A DNA stretch of 64,000 bases. Origin: Lachnospiraceae bacterium (GTDB taxonomy: Bacteria > Bacillota > Clostridia > Lachnospirales > Lachnospiraceae). The notes below the pieces were generated by a model that saw only the letters and a list, made by a program, of their open reading frames with translations, was not told where the DNA came from and searched no databases. Position numbers and translations under genes: made by a program. Of this stretch, positions 1 to 9,724 are shown piece after piece. Within the stretch, counting starts at the first letter, position 1, and the number at the start of each line of letters is the position of its first letter. The DNA is taken from NCBI GenBank assembly GCA_030531435.1, contig JAUNNN010000001.1:1-64000 (forward strand). The letters run 5' to 3'.

Positions 1-70
<70 letters not shown>

Positions 71-366
71 AGTTTATTCCATAGTCCAGTTAAACTGGCT
101 TTATGTTTCCTATTTACTGTTATAGGTTCGTTTCGTTTCCGAAAAATTTTTATTCGTTAACTCGAGGTTCGCTTCACTTACGTTTCGCTCATCACGGCTG
201 TCGCCGTATGTCTATTTATATGCTCATCGTTTGTATGTAAACATACAACTCTTCGCATCTAAATATCCATTCCTCTCGTAGCTAACGTGGAAATTTTCGG
301 GGTTGGTTAATACTATTCATTTATCAAGGTACTTTGTTGTTTATCGCCCGTCTGTATTCGCGCGAC
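71..366 (-). other. rRNA operon leader region, no gene
   Basis: This is the roughly 300-nt transcribed leader between the rRNA promoter and 16S rRNA. I see no coding region in it. It holds short inverted repeats, for example around 232-251 (TTGTATGTTTACATACAA on the minus strand), that may fold during antitermination or RNase III processing. The assignment follows from its position between a strong promoter and the 16S start. Confidence 0.6.
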
Positions 367-372
367 TTGTAC

Positions 373-401
373 ATATTATCACTTAGGATATATGGTGTCA
401 A
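373..401 (-). promoter_or_regulatory. rRNA operon promoter (sigma-A type)
   Basis: On the minus strand a perfect -35 box TTGACA (396-401) is followed after 17 nt by a -10 box TAATAT (373-378). Transcription should start near 366. It reads straight into the 16S leader. Confidence 0.88.
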
Positions 402-402
402 C

Positions 403-448
403 GATTTTTTTCATTTTTTTTAAACTTTTTTTATTTTATTTTTTTTGC
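403..448 (-). promoter_or_regulatory. A-tract UP element upstream of the rRNA promoter
   Basis: Directly upstream of the -35 box the minus strand carries several phased A-runs (A7-A8 blocks between 403 and 448). This is typical of UP elements bound by the RNA polymerase alpha subunit at rRNA promoters. It is assigned on composition and position only. Confidence 0.5.
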
Positions 449-510
449 TAAAAAAATGCACAATATCTTGTGTAATTAGAGCTATTATATGTACAATTTT
501 TTACTTATTA

Positions 511-526
511 AAGTGATAAATCACTT
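511..526 (-). terminator. Weak hairpin at the end of the cvpA-like gene
   Basis: A 6-bp inverted repeat (AAGTGA / TCACTT) overlaps the stop codon of the CvpA-like gene and is followed on the minus strand by an AT-rich stretch. The short stem makes it a weak candidate for the 3' end of the operon before the rRNA promoter. Confidence 0.3.
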
Positions 527-1210
527 AAGTATTGCAAGAAGTATATTTGAATTAAAAAGCAGTCTGAGAAAAGCACTTCTTTCAACCATATATAACATCT
601 TTGTGCCAAAATCATTTCCAATAAATACAATTACCACAAAAAAGAATATCCATGTAATAATAACCGACTCTATAAAACCAACCATTGCCCCTGCTAATTT
701 ATTTATTCCTTTTATAACAGGTATGCGACCAATTATGTCAGCAAACCATAAGACAATTTGAAACGCAATCCAAAATATAACTACCATAGCCAAAAACGAC
801 ATAGCATTCACTGCCGTCTTAGCAAGATATGCTGACACATATTCCTCAAATAGATTAACAAGAAGATTTGAATACATTTCCTTTGTATTGTTTTCTATAA
901 GAGAGTCCTTTAAAACATCTGGAAGTTCATATGACCTAATTGTCAGAATCTGGTTTTCCATTTGTGTATTATCTCTTGCCAGATTCTTTTCTTTAAACTT
1001 CTCTGTTATATTCGTCTGAATTGTAGTATATGCATTTGTATTTTTCATTAAATAGCTGCTAACGTATGGTGACACACGCTTAGCAGCTACTATAATAAAT
1101 ATGAGTCCTGCAAAGTATACAGCTATTCTCAAAAATCCTCTTTTGTAACCTCTTACGATTAAAATAAGAAATAACACAGCTGTAACTATGAGAAGATAAT
1201 TTGTTTCCAT
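521..1210 (-). CDS. CvpA family membrane protein
   Basis: A 229-residue protein with about four hydrophobic helices (residues ~5-20, 29-45, 135-160 and 180-210) and the CvpA-like pattern of an N-terminal helix followed by a basic RGYKRGF turn. The central region (~50-130) is charged and probably extracytoplasmic. In E. coli CvpA is linked to colicin V export and envelope homeostasis; in Firmicutes the role is unknown. It follows the DUF5711-like gene by 4 nt, so the two are probably co-transcribed. The family call rests on topology and the N-terminal motif; a specific function is not supported. Confidence 0.75.
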   Translation of the reverse strand: METNYLLIVTAVLFLILIVRGYKRGFLRIAVYFAGLIFIIVAAKRVSPYVSSYLMKNTNAYTTIQTNITEKFKEKNLARDNTQMENQILTIRSYELPDVLKDSLIENNTKEMYSNLLVNLFEEYVSAYLAKTAVNAMSFLAMVVIFWIAFQIVLWFADIIGRIPVIKGINKLAGAMVGFIESVIITWIFFFVVIVFIGNDFGTKMLYMVERSAFLRLLFNSNILLAILK

Positions 1211-1214
1211 ATAT

Positions 1215-2408
1215 TTATTTTAATTGAATCTCATCCATTTTAGTTCCGGATACAAATAAGTACTTTGTTTTATTATTTGTAGGAATCATTCTAATAATTG
1301 AATTTTTCAAAAGGCCTTTATATTTAACAAGTCCGTCCATATTATACATAATGCACTCTGTTGCATCATAAATAATCATTAGATCCTTATTAAATATGAT
1401 ATCTGTATAATCAAGGTCAAAATCCTGGGAATTAACTATATTTCCAGAAGTATTATATACATCTATATGATATGGCAGTTCTTTAGAAATATCTTTATAA
1501 ACTAATCCAATATAATTTTCGTTATAATATACACTTTGAATCTCATCTTCAATGATTGCTTCAAAAGTATTTTCTGGCTTCTGATTTCCACTATATATTT
1601 CAAAACGGGAATTTCCCACAGCAAAAGCTGTGTTCTGATTCATAAACTGAACATATGTGATTGTTTCATCATCATAATTATATCCACTAACGAGGTTATC
1701 AATTTCATTTTGTCCAACTGAACCAAAGTTATAAAATGCCACAGATGAAGACACCTTACCATTTCCTACATATAGATAAGAAACATTTAATAGTATTCCA
1801 TCCTCAGAAATATCCATAGTAATCGGATATCCACTCTTTGACATTGTGGTACGGTCATTTGCTACATTTTCACCTTCTTTATTATAAAGGCGTACCCATG
1901 TAACCTCATCGTCTTCAAGAACAACCGCAACATTTCCATTTCCAGAAACACAAAATCTCTGTATTGGAATAGTAGTGTCTATCTCGCCTTTTAGTCCCTC
2001 TGAGTTAAGTACATATATTTTTGTACCACGATAATCGCCAAGTGCAATATAATCGCCACAAATATCTGCCATAGGATTCTGCATTTCGTATGTCTGATTC
2101 CATAACATATCATCATTCATGTTAAATGCAGTAGCGCCATCTCTTGAGTATCTTAGAACGTTACCATTAAATCCTCTGTAGTTTGCAGATGCAGCTTCTT
2201 CATATTCTGTAGTTTTAGTAATTGAATAATCTGTATAAACTCTATCCTTGTATGATTTATACGAAAATAAAACACAAAGAAGCACTATAACTACCACAGC
2301 AATAATTCTGTATAAGACAAGTCTTCTGTGTCTTGCTAATTTACTTTTAAATTCTTTATCATTAGCTTCGTATTTTTTTAGGAAATACTCATTTACTTCT
2401 TCTGACAT
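1215..2408 (-). CDS. DUF5711-like single-pass membrane protein, beta-propeller-like ectodomain
   Basis: A 397-residue protein with a charged N-terminus (1-30), one membrane helix (~32-50, with the run VIVLLCVLF) and a long outward-facing region rich in short beta repeats, such as GDYRGTKIYVLNSEG and NKEGENVANDR, that resemble propeller blades. Lachnospiraceae often carry such proteins beside cvpA-like genes, usually labelled DUF5711. It probably senses or scaffolds at the cell surface, but no catalytic motif is visible. It is the first gene of a pair with the cvpA-like gene. Confidence 0.65.
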   Translation of the reverse strand: MSEEVNEYFLKKYEANDKEFKSKLARHRRLVLYRIIAVVVIVLLCVLFSYKSYKDRVYTDYSITKTTEYEEAASANYRGFNGNVLRYSRDGATAFNMNDDMLWNQTYEMQNPMADICGDYIALGDYRGTKIYVLNSEGLKGEIDTTIPIQRFCVSGNGNVAVVLEDDEVTWVRLYNKEGENVANDRTTMSKSGYPITMDISEDGILLNVSYLYVGNGKVSSSVAFYNFGSVGQNEIDNLVSGYNYDDETITYVQFMNQNTAFAVGNSRFEIYSGNQKPENTFEAIIEDEIQSVYYNENYIGLVYKDISKELPYHIDVYNTSGNIVNSQDFDLDYTDIIFNKDLMIIYDATECIMYNMDGLVKYKGLLKNSIIRMIPTNNKTKYLFVSGTKMDEIQLK

Positions 2409-2432
2409 TTATATCAATTCCTCATAATTATA

Positions 2433-2463
2433 GAAGGGACGCTTCGCGACAAAGCGTCCCTTC
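2433..2463 (-). terminator. Intergenic hairpin after the transketolase operon
   Basis: A perfect 12-bp stem (2433-2444 with 2452-2463) with a 7-nt loop lies between the transketolase C-subunit gene and the DUF5711-like gene. On the minus strand it is followed by TATAATTATG, a poor U-tract, so termination may be partial. Confidence 0.6.
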
Positions 2464-2491
2464 ATTCATAAATAATATATATTATTTAGAA

Positions 2492-3433
2492 TTATTTTAC
2501 AAATGCTTTTACCTGGTTGTAGATACCTTCTGCATCAAGGCCATACTTATGAATAAGTGCAGCTGCTGAACCAGATTCACCAAACTGGTCATACATACCA
2601 ATCTTCTTAACAGGTGTAGGAAGCTTCTCAGCTAAGCAATCACATACTGCTGAACCAAGTCCACCAATAACTGAATGCTCTTCTGCTGTAACAACTTTAC
2701 CTGTCTTCTTTGCAGATGCAACAATTAAATCCTCATCAAGAGGCTTGATTGTATGGATATTAATAACTTCTGCATCAATTCCATCAGCTGCAAGAAGCTT
2801 TGCTGCTTCCATTGATTCTGGAACTGTAAGCCCTGTAGCAACGATTGTAACATCCTTACCTTCTTTAAGAACGATACCCTTACCCATTTCAAACTTGTAT
2901 GTAGCTTCGTCATTAAATACAGGAACTGCAGCACGACCAAATCTTAAGTATACTGGTCCATCGTATTCATATGCTGCCTTAACTGCTGCTCTAGCTTCTA
3001 CATCATCAGCTGGGTTAATAATAACCATACCTGGAATTGTTCTCATAAGAGCAATATCTTCGTTACACTGATGTGATGCTCCATCTTCACCAACAGAAAT
3101 ACCTGCATGTGTAGCACCAATCTTTACATTGAGGTGTGGATATCCAATACTGTTACGAACCTGTTCAAATGAACGTCCAGCTGCAAACATTGCGAATGTT
3201 GATGCAAATGGAACCTTACCTGTTGTAGCAAGTCCTGCTGCGATACATGTCATGTTAGCTTCTGCAATACCACAGTTAATGTGCTTATCTGGGTGTGCTT
3301 TTTCAAAAATATTTGTCATAGTAGCTGCAGCTAAGTCAGCTGTAAGTACTACGAGATCATCGTGTTCATTTCCGATTTCTACTAAAGCATTGCCGTAGCT
3401 TGTTCTAGTAGCGATTTTAATTACTTCTGACAT
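2492..3433 (-). CDS. Transketolase, C-terminal (pyrimidine-binding) subunit
   Basis: A 313-residue protein with the pyrimidine-binding and C-terminal domains of transketolase. Visible are DLAAATMTNIF near the N-terminus, the cofactor-contacting segment CGIAEANMTCIAAGLA (the Glu is the conserved TPP activator) and GATHAGISVGEDGASHQ. It needs the N-terminal subunit encoded just upstream to bind thiamine diphosphate and transfer two-carbon ketol groups in the pentose phosphate pathway. Its start overlaps the end of the partner gene by 13 nt, indicating translational coupling. Split transketolases are common in Firmicutes and archaea. Confidence 0.93.
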   Translation of the reverse strand: MSEVIKIATRTSYGNALVEIGNEHDDLVVLTADLAAATMTNIFEKAHPDKHINCGIAEANMTCIAAGLATTGKVPFASTFAMFAAGRSFEQVRNSIGYPHLNVKIGATHAGISVGEDGASHQCNEDIALMRTIPGMVIINPADDVEARAAVKAAYEYDGPVYLRFGRAAVPVFNDEATYKFEMGKGIVLKEGKDVTIVATGLTVPESMEAAKLLAADGIDAEVINIHTIKPLDEDLIVASAKKTGKVVTAEEHSVIGGLGSAVCDCLAEKLPTPVKKIGMYDQFGESGSAAALIHKYGLDAEGIYNQVKAFVK

Positions 3434-4257
3434 AATGCTTCACCTACTTTCTCAAGATCTTCCATAGCCTGAGCATACTGCTCATCGTTAGGAGCCTTAC
3501 CATGCCATCCAGCCTGGCCTTCCATAAATGATACGCCCTTACCCTTTGTTGACTTAGCAATAATTGCTGTAGGCATACCCTTTGTCTCTCTAGCTTCCTT
3601 AAATGCTGCTCTAATCTGATCAAAGTCATGAGCATCTATTTCTATTACATGGAAATTGAAAGCTTTAAACTTATCTGGGATAGGATTTGAATCGCAAACA
3701 TCCTCAATACGTCCATCAATCTGAAGACCATTGTTATCTACGATTACAACAAGGTTATCAAGTTTCTTGAATCCAGCAAACATTGCTGCTTCCCAAACCT
3801 GACCTTCTGCGATTTCACCATCACCAAGAAGTGTATATACTCTGAAATCATCGTTATACATTTTTCCTGAAAGAGCCATACCAGTTGCTACTGATATACC
3901 CTGTCCAAGAGATCCACTACTCATATCAACACCTGGTGTATGCTGCATACATGGGTGACCCTGTAAGTGAGAACCTAATTTACGAAGTGTAACAAGTTCA
4001 TCAACTGGGAAATATCCGCGATGAGCAAGTGTTGAATAAAGGGCAGGTGCAACGTGTCCTTTTGATAAAACAAAACGATCTCTATCCTCCTTCTTAGGAT
4101 TCTTAGGATCAATGTTCATTTCCTCAAAGTAGAGGTAAGTCATTAAATCTGCACATGAAAGTGATCCGCCTGGATGTCCAGCCTTCGCTGCATGTACGGC
4201 TGTAACAATACCTTTACGGATTTCATTAGCCGTTTTCTTAAGCTCGAGATTATCCAT
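3421..4257 (-). CDS. Transketolase, N-terminal (TPP-binding) subunit
   Basis: A 278-residue protein that binds the diphosphate of thiamine diphosphate. It carries AAKAGHPGGSLSCADL near residue 22, the DRFVLSKGHVAPALY segment, and the TPP motif GDGEIAEGQVWEA...NNGLQIDG with the Mg-binding Asp and Asn. It is the first half of the split transketolase and is co-transcribed with the C-terminal subunit. The start is chosen because GAAAGGAATATATC precedes the ATG. Confidence 0.93.
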   Translation of the reverse strand: MDNLELKKTANEIRKGIVTAVHAAKAGHPGGSLSCADLMTYLYFEEMNIDPKNPKKEDRDRFVLSKGHVAPALYSTLAHRGYFPVDELVTLRKLGSHLQGHPCMQHTPGVDMSSGSLGQGISVATGMALSGKMYNDDFRVYTLLGDGEIAEGQVWEAAMFAGFKKLDNLVVIVDNNGLQIDGRIEDVCDSNPIPDKFKAFNFHVIEIDAHDFDQIRAAFKEARETKGMPTAIIAKSTKGKGVSFMEGQAGWHGKAPNDEQYAQAMEDLEKVGEALCQK

Positions 4258-4310
4258 GATATATTCCTTTCTATTTTATATAATATATAAATAATACCAA
4301 CGTATCCATG

Positions 4311-4335
4311 AGTTAGTTTATCATCTAAACTAACT
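4311..4335 (-). terminator. Hairpin just after galK
   Basis: A 10-bp perfect inverted repeat (AGTTAGTTTA / TAAACTAACT) with a 5-nt loop starts 5 nt after the galK stop. There is no U-run after it, so it may be a weak terminator or an mRNA-stabilising hairpin between galK and the transketolase genes. Confidence 0.4.
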
Positions 4336-4339
4336 ATTT

Positions 4340-5620
4340 TCAACAAAATTTCATACCACCGTATTTTCTGACTTTAAGCACATGGCACGCGCCATCACCA
4401 AACACAGAATCAAGGGTTTTTTTGTATTCTGGGACCATTTCATTTGGAACAAATGCCTGGATTGTTCCTGCAAATCCACCGCCGTGTACTCTGCTCGCAC
4501 CCTTACCATTAAGAACCTGCTCGCTTACTGCAAGACCAATTGAAACGGCCTGATTAGTAATGTCTGATGCTGGATATACGTTCTGGAGATATTTAAATGA
4601 ACTATTTCCTGATAAATTAACCTGTTTCTTAAACTCTTCAAAATCCCCATTATTTAAAGCATTAACCTCTTCAGTTACTCTGTTATGATCGTTGAAGAAA
4701 TGCATTGCCCTGATGATTGGTCTGTCGCCAACTTTCTTTCTCACATCAGCAATATTTGCAAAAAATTCCTTCTCATCAACTTCTCTTAAATATTCTTTTC
4801 CAAAATATTTAGCTACTGCCTTCATCTCAGGAGGAATAGCTGCGTATTCTGGTGTAAGATTTGCATGACTTCCCTTAGTATCAACAATACATAAGCTATG
4901 TCCAAATTTATCAAAATCTACATCCACTTTATTAACAATAGGATTTTCTGGATCTTCAAAATCAATATTAACAAGGCTTCCAACACTTGATGCCATCTGA
5001 TCCATAAGTCCACATGGTTTTCCAAAATATTTATTCTCTGCATACTGGCTTGCCTGAGCAATAAACACTGGTGATATTTCCATATTGTTGTATAGTCCAG
5101 AAATGATTGTTCCAATGGCCACTTCAAAAGCAGCAGATGATGAAAGGCCTGCACCAACAAGAACATCACTTGTCATATATGCATTGAATCCTGAAACAGT
5201 GTAGCCAGCTTCCTGAAGCTTATTTAACACTCCTCTGACTAAGCCTTCACTTGTTCCTTCTTCTTTTGATTTCTTTGATAAATCATTAACGCTGATAGGA
5301 GCAATATCAAATGAGTCTGACAATATCTTCACAATTCCATTGTCAGTTTTTTCTACAACGGCAATAACATCAAGGTTCACAGAAGCAGCCAGCACCTGAC
5401 CTCTCTGATGATCTGTATGATTTCCACCAACCTCACTTCTTCCAGGTGCTGAGTAAATTTCTATATCAGCAGCACCATATAATGATTCGAATTTTTCAAT
5501 AGCTGATACATATCTATATCTCTGATATTCAAGAACTGACTTGTCTGCATATATGTCAAGTAGCTTATCATCATACTTTCCATTACTTATTTCTTCTCTG
5601 ATTAATTCTGCTGATTGCAT
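4340..5620 (-). CDS. galK: Galactokinase
   Basis: A 426-residue GHMP kinase that phosphorylates galactose in the Leloir pathway. The substrate motif near residue 60 reads APGRSEVGGNHTDHQRG, the clostridial form of GRVNLIGEHTDY. The ATP loop VLVGAGLSSSAAFEVAIG lies near residue 150, and motif 3 (VHGGGFAGTIQAFV) is near the C-terminus. Its start overlaps the murF stop by one base (position 5620). No galT or galE is adjacent; a galactose mutarotase gene lies far away at 48898-49932. Confidence 0.95.
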   Translation of the reverse strand: MQSAELIREEISNGKYDDKLLDIYADKSVLEYQRYRYVSAIEKFESLYGAADIEIYSAPGRSEVGGNHTDHQRGQVLAASVNLDVIAVVEKTDNGIVKILSDSFDIAPISVNDLSKKSKEEGTSEGLVRGVLNKLQEAGYTVSGFNAYMTSDVLVGAGLSSSAAFEVAIGTIISGLYNNMEISPVFIAQASQYAENKYFGKPCGLMDQMASSVGSLVNIDFEDPENPIVNKVDVDFDKFGHSLCIVDTKGSHANLTPEYAAIPPEMKAVAKYFGKEYLREVDEKEFFANIADVRKKVGDRPIIRAMHFFNDHNRVTEEVNALNNGDFEEFKKQVNLSGNSSFKYLQNVYPASDITNQAVSIGLAVSEQVLNGKGASRVHGGGFAGTIQAFVPNEMVPEYKKTLDSVFGDGACHVLKVRKYGGMKFC

Positions 5621-6996
5621 TACATATCCTCCAGTTCTTTTAATATTTTCTCAAAGTGCATCCCATGTGATGCTTTAATCAAAACAGCTGGCCTGTCCTG
5701 ACAATTAGATTTCACAATATTTATTATATCATCTAAATTGTCATCAAGGGACTCAAAATAGTGTTTTGTTATTTTTTCTGATGCATTATCATAAATGTTT
5801 TTGGCAAGCTTTCCTATGAGGATAAGTTCATCAATCTTTTTGTCATTTACATATGTACCAATTTCACCATGAAGCTCATTTTCTTTTTCGCCAAGTTCAA
5901 ACATATCGCCAAGAATAGCAATGTTTCTCTTACCAGATGTTTCTAATAAATCAATGGCTGCTTTCATGGATTTAGGATTTGCGTTGTAGCAATCATCTAC
6001 AATTATTAATTTATCTTTAGAAATAATATTACTTCGTCCAGAAATTCCTTTTGCCTTTTCTATACCAGACTTTATTTCATCAAGCGTCAATCCATATTCA
6101 AGACCTGCTGCAGTTCCAGCTAAAGCATTTAGCACCATATGCTCCCCAGGAATAGGAATATGCGCATTAAACTTTCCACTATTAGTACAAATAGTTGTAT
6201 CACTGCCTTCAAGACCTTTATTTACAGTGTTTATCGCATATACATTGTTGCCGTCACCTACTCCAAAACGAACAGGCGCTTTTCCATTAACACTGTCTAT
6301 AGTTCTAAGCTTTTCATCATCACCATTAACAATAACTGTTCCAGATTTATTCATTGATTCAAAAACTTCAGACTTTGCCTTAAGGACGCCATCAAGGTCA
6401 ATCAATTTTTCTAGGTGACAAGGACCAATATTTGTCATAATTACAGTATCTGGCTTAACAATTTTTGATAATCGGCTCATTTCTTTGAAATCAGAAATTC
6501 CCATTTCAACAACTGCAACCTCATGTTCATCCTTTATTGAAAAAATAGTAAGTGGAACCCCTACTTCATTATTAAAGTTTCCGGCAGTTTTCTGCACAGA
6601 ATATTTCTCAGAAAGAACTGATGCTACAAGCTCTTTTGTGCTTGTCTTACCAACGCTTCCGACTATTCCAACTATTTTTACTTTAAGCTGCATTCGATAA
6701 AATTCAGCAATATCCTTTAAGGCCTTGAATGAATCTTTTACTACAATATAATTTCCATTTGCATTCTCTGGCTCATCTTCACAGAGAGCTGCTAACGCCC
6801 CATCTTCAAGAACTTTACTAATAAAAGAATGACCATCTACTCGTTCCCCTTTTGTAGCAACAAATAAACAGTCCTTTTCACATTTTCTTGAATCTATCAC
6901 AACAGATGACACCTCTTTTGAGGCATCATCTGCATTTTTTAAAACCAATCTACCATTACATACGGATGCAATATTTTCTAATGTTAGATTCTTCAT
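5620..6996 (-). CDS. murF: UDP-N-acetylmuramoyl-tripeptide--D-alanyl-D-alanine ligase
   Basis: A 458-residue Mur ligase that adds the D-Ala-D-Ala dipeptide to the peptidoglycan precursor in the cytoplasm. The N-terminal substrate domain is followed by the ATP loop GIVGSVGKTSTKELVASVL (residue ~110), the TAGNFNNEVGVPLT motif, EMGISDFKEM, and the C-terminal DDCYNANPKSMKAA and GDMFELGE motifs. It lies 12 nt after ddl, whose product supplies its dipeptide substrate, so the gene order follows the pathway. Confidence 0.95.
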   Translation of the reverse strand: MKNLTLENIASVCNGRLVLKNADDASKEVSSVVIDSRKCEKDCLFVATKGERVDGHSFISKVLEDGALAALCEDEPENANGNYIVVKDSFKALKDIAEFYRMQLKVKIVGIVGSVGKTSTKELVASVLSEKYSVQKTAGNFNNEVGVPLTIFSIKDEHEVAVVEMGISDFKEMSRLSKIVKPDTVIMTNIGPCHLEKLIDLDGVLKAKSEVFESMNKSGTVIVNGDDEKLRTIDSVNGKAPVRFGVGDGNNVYAINTVNKGLEGSDTTICTNSGKFNAHIPIPGEHMVLNALAGTAAGLEYGLTLDEIKSGIEKAKGISGRSNIISKDKLIIVDDCYNANPKSMKAAIDLLETSGKRNIAILGDMFELGEKENELHGEIGTYVNDKKIDELILIGKLAKNIYDNASEKITKHYFESLDDNLDDIINIVKSNCQDRPAVLIKASHGMHFEKILKELEDM

Positions 6997-7008
6997 TATT
7001 CCTATCCT

Positions 7009-8043
7009 TTAATTGTATTTTTCTAATGATATTTTAATAATCCACTCACAAAGCTCGCCATAAGATTTCCCTATAGCAGCAGCTTCCTGAGGAATAAGAC
7101 TTGTTGGTGTCATTCCAGGAAGGGTATTAGCTTCAAGACAGTATACAATGTCTGACTTTTCATCATGGATAAAGTCCATTCTTGCATATGTCCTAATACC
7201 AAGTGCAGCATAAGCTTTCTTTGCCTCATCCTGAATTCTTTTTGTAAGTTCATCAGAGATTTTAGCAGGACATATTTCTACTGTACTTCCTGCCTGATAT
7301 TTATTTTTATAATCATAACGACCATTTACAGGTTCTATGCTGACAACTGGAAGTGCTTCGTTCTCGATGACACAGTCTGTATATTCCTTACCCTCTACAT
7401 ACTGTTCAACTACTACTTTATCCTCATATGAAAAAGCTTCATCTAATGCTTTGTCATAATCCTTCTTTTCATCAACAAAGTACACACCTATTGATGAGCC
7501 GCCATTACAGACCTTAACAACACATGGGAAGTTCTCTGGAACCTTTCTCTCTGAATCTTTAAATAGAGTAAATCCCTCAGGTGTTACAACTCCATGTTGT
7601 TTAAAAATACTTTTTGTAACGCTCTTATCCATAGCAAGAGCACTGCTGAAGTAGTCTGTACCAGTATATTTTATATCAAATAAATCAAACGTTGCCTGAA
7701 TCTTTCCATTTTCACCACAGTCTCCATGTAGCGCCATGAATACAATATCAGACATCTTACATATCTCAAGAACATTTTCACCAAATAAAACATTTGATTT
7801 ATCAGCTCGCATTGACTTAACTTTTGAGATATCAGGAGCTGACTCTGCCACGCCTGCAATTTCCTTAGCCCAATCTATATCCAGTGAAAAAATATTATTA
7901 ATTTCACCTTTATATCCTAAAAATACATCAATTAAAACTACGTTATGTCCGTTATTTTTTAATGCTTCATATACCCCTCTTCCAGATACAAGCGAAACAT
8001 CTCTTTCTGTACTAAGTCCTCCGGCAAGCACAACTATATTCAT
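7009..8043 (-). CDS. ddl: D-alanine--D-alanine ligase
   Basis: A 344-residue ATP-grasp enzyme that makes the D-Ala-D-Ala dipeptide for cell wall synthesis. Motifs seen are the N-terminal LAGGLSTERDVSLVSG, MALHGDCGENGKIQ, KVCNGGSSIGV, EQYVEGKEYT, and the C-terminal CLEANTLPGMTPTSL with the metal ligands. The omega-loop DYKNKYQAG carries the Tyr-Lys type pair of D-Ala:D-Ala ligases rather than the His of D-lactate ligases, so vancomycin-type resistance is not indicated. Its stop lies 12 nt before murF, and its start overlaps the upstream gene's stop by 4 nt. Confidence 0.95.
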   Translation of the reverse strand: MNIVVLAGGLSTERDVSLVSGRGVYEALKNNGHNVVLIDVFLGYKGEINNIFSLDIDWAKEIAGVAESAPDISKVKSMRADKSNVLFGENVLEICKMSDIVFMALHGDCGENGKIQATFDLFDIKYTGTDYFSSALAMDKSVTKSIFKQHGVVTPEGFTLFKDSERKVPENFPCVVKVCNGGSSIGVYFVDEKKDYDKALDEAFSYEDKVVVEQYVEGKEYTDCVIENEALPVVSIEPVNGRYDYKNKYQAGSTVEICPAKISDELTKRIQDEAKKAYAALGIRTYARMDFIHDEKSDIVYCLEANTLPGMTPTSLIPQEAAAIGKSYGELCEWIIKISLEKYN

Positions 8044-9722
8044 GAATTTTTTCTCCTTCTTTCAAGCATAAAAGCAAAAATAAGCAGTACTATAGATGCA
8101 AATGAAATTCCTTTTGATAAATGCTGCGCAAATGTGCCTTTATAGCTTACAGTAATTTTTCCGGTATTTCCGTTTGTGTATACTCTGGCAAATCCATTAT
8201 TTCCACTACCATCTACAGAAAGGCTTGTCCTATCAGACAACTCTGCTGCATACCCCTTATAAAAAATAAATGGAACGTCAATATACTCACATGCTTTATC
8301 TACAGTAACAAACATAGAATTCTTATATCTTACTATGTCAATATTATCTCCATTATTACTAACTGCTAAATCAGACATATCTACAATTAATTCTGGATCT
8401 TCTACAGTACTTGGAAGCCACTCTCCCGCAATGACTGATGAAGTAAAAGGCTTATATGAATAATAGTCATTAGAGTAATCATAATAGCCCTGAGAATTTT
8501 TCTTCATGCCATCAAAAGCTGTAATTGTCATTACTGCAATTACTATGTATAAAACAAGGCATCCCATAACAGAAGACGTAACATTTTCACTATTATTATT
8601 TGTAAATATAATGAATTTATTTAGTTTTACTGACTCACATACTCTAGTTAGTATGACACCTGCTGCCATAGAAAAAAGAACAGATACCACAAGGAAAAAT
8701 CTCCAAGGGAACTGAACAGCTGACATGAACTTACCGAGCCTCTCCCATGGGAACAAATCAGTTACCATATACGTAAATACAATACCAATAATGATTAAAA
8801 ACTTAGAGAATGAAATAGCTGTATCATTTTCTGCTTTCTTAAGGAACACTAGTGGTAAAACAAATAAAATAACTGCAAAACCTAATGCTGGAAATACAGT
8901 ATTAAAGCAGTCAGCCACCTGCATTGCCTCCTGCGCTGGATTAATCCAGGCTTCTGTAGTCACATAGAACTTTGTACTTAACATCTGTTCAAGCATAGGA
9001 AGCCAGTAACTGCAAGTAATTCCTGCTGAAATAATAGCCGTTGCAAGTAATCTTAATATTGTTACTCTATTTTTTAATATTGTTTTAATGTTAATAATGA
9101 AAACAAGGGCTGTTACAACAAATAAAATTGCAAAGCTTAATGTATGGCATAAAAGCAATCCTATGAAGCCTATACCTAATACATATGGCTTATTCATTTC
9201 CTCATAGACTGTATTGTATATTCCATATATTACAAGTGGAGCAAATATAAATGCTGTATATTCACCTACAGCTCCTCTCACAAATACATCATCAATATGA
9301 TAATTACAAAGTGTAAGAATTACTGCTGAAATTATTCCTGCATATCGATTTTTAGCAATGCTGCTAACTGAATAATATGTTGTGAAATATGTAAGAATAA
9401 TACATGTTGCTACAAAAATATGGTAGCTTGTATTAATTGAAACACCAATCACTCGTAGTAATGCCGGAAAATAAAGCAGGAAATCTGGATAAAACATTGA
9501 ACTAGCATAGCCTGCTCCTCCAAAGAACAGTACATTAACCTTAAGAAAAGGCTTACCCATGAGTATACCTTCTTTTAATGCTTCAATTCTAAGAAGATGG
9601 TACTCAAGGTCATGACCATTTATACACAGCTTTGTCATAAGTGGACTTGTTGCAACAAACATCGTAACAAGAAAGACAATAACAAATATTCTGTTTTCAG
9701 ATTTTTTCAAATAATTAATCAA
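8040..9722 (-). CDS. Polytopic membrane protein of unknown function (GT-C/YfhO-like topology)
   Basis: A 560-residue protein with about ten or more hydrophobic helices. The first outside loop after helix 1 contains NGHDLEYHLLRIEALKEG, and a soluble C-terminal region (~430-535) precedes a final helix and a basic tail (ERRRKNS). The layout recalls YfhO or GT-C membrane glycosyltransferases, which carry acidic residues in the first loop, but I see no decisive motif. It overlaps ddl by 4 nt and follows the PEGA-domain gene by 2 nt, so it belongs to an envelope-related operon. Treat any enzymatic role as a hypothesis. Confidence 0.6.
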   Translation of the reverse strand: MINYLKKSENRIFVIVFLVTMFVATSPLMTKLCINGHDLEYHLLRIEALKEGILMGKPFLKVNVLFFGGAGYASSMFYPDFLLYFPALLRVIGVSINTSYHIFVATCIILTYFTTYYSVSSIAKNRYAGIISAVILTLCNYHIDDVFVRGAVGEYTAFIFAPLVIYGIYNTVYEEMNKPYVLGIGFIGLLLCHTLSFAILFVVTALVFIINIKTILKNRVTILRLLATAIISAGITCSYWLPMLEQMLSTKFYVTTEAWINPAQEAMQVADCFNTVFPALGFAVILFVLPLVFLKKAENDTAISFSKFLIIIGIVFTYMVTDLFPWERLGKFMSAVQFPWRFFLVVSVLFSMAAGVILTRVCESVKLNKFIIFTNNNSENVTSSVMGCLVLYIVIAVMTITAFDGMKKNSQGYYDYSNDYYSYKPFTSSVIAGEWLPSTVEDPELIVDMSDLAVSNNGDNIDIVRYKNSMFVTVDKACEYIDVPFIFYKGYAAELSDRTSLSVDGSGNNGFARVYTNGNTGKITVSYKGTFAQHLSKGISFASIVLLIFAFMLERRRKNS

Positions 9723-9724
9723 AC

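Noticed and set aside
489-761. 90-codon plus-strand open frame
   Set aside because: It is antisense to the CvpA-like gene with no ribosome site and no recognisable domain.
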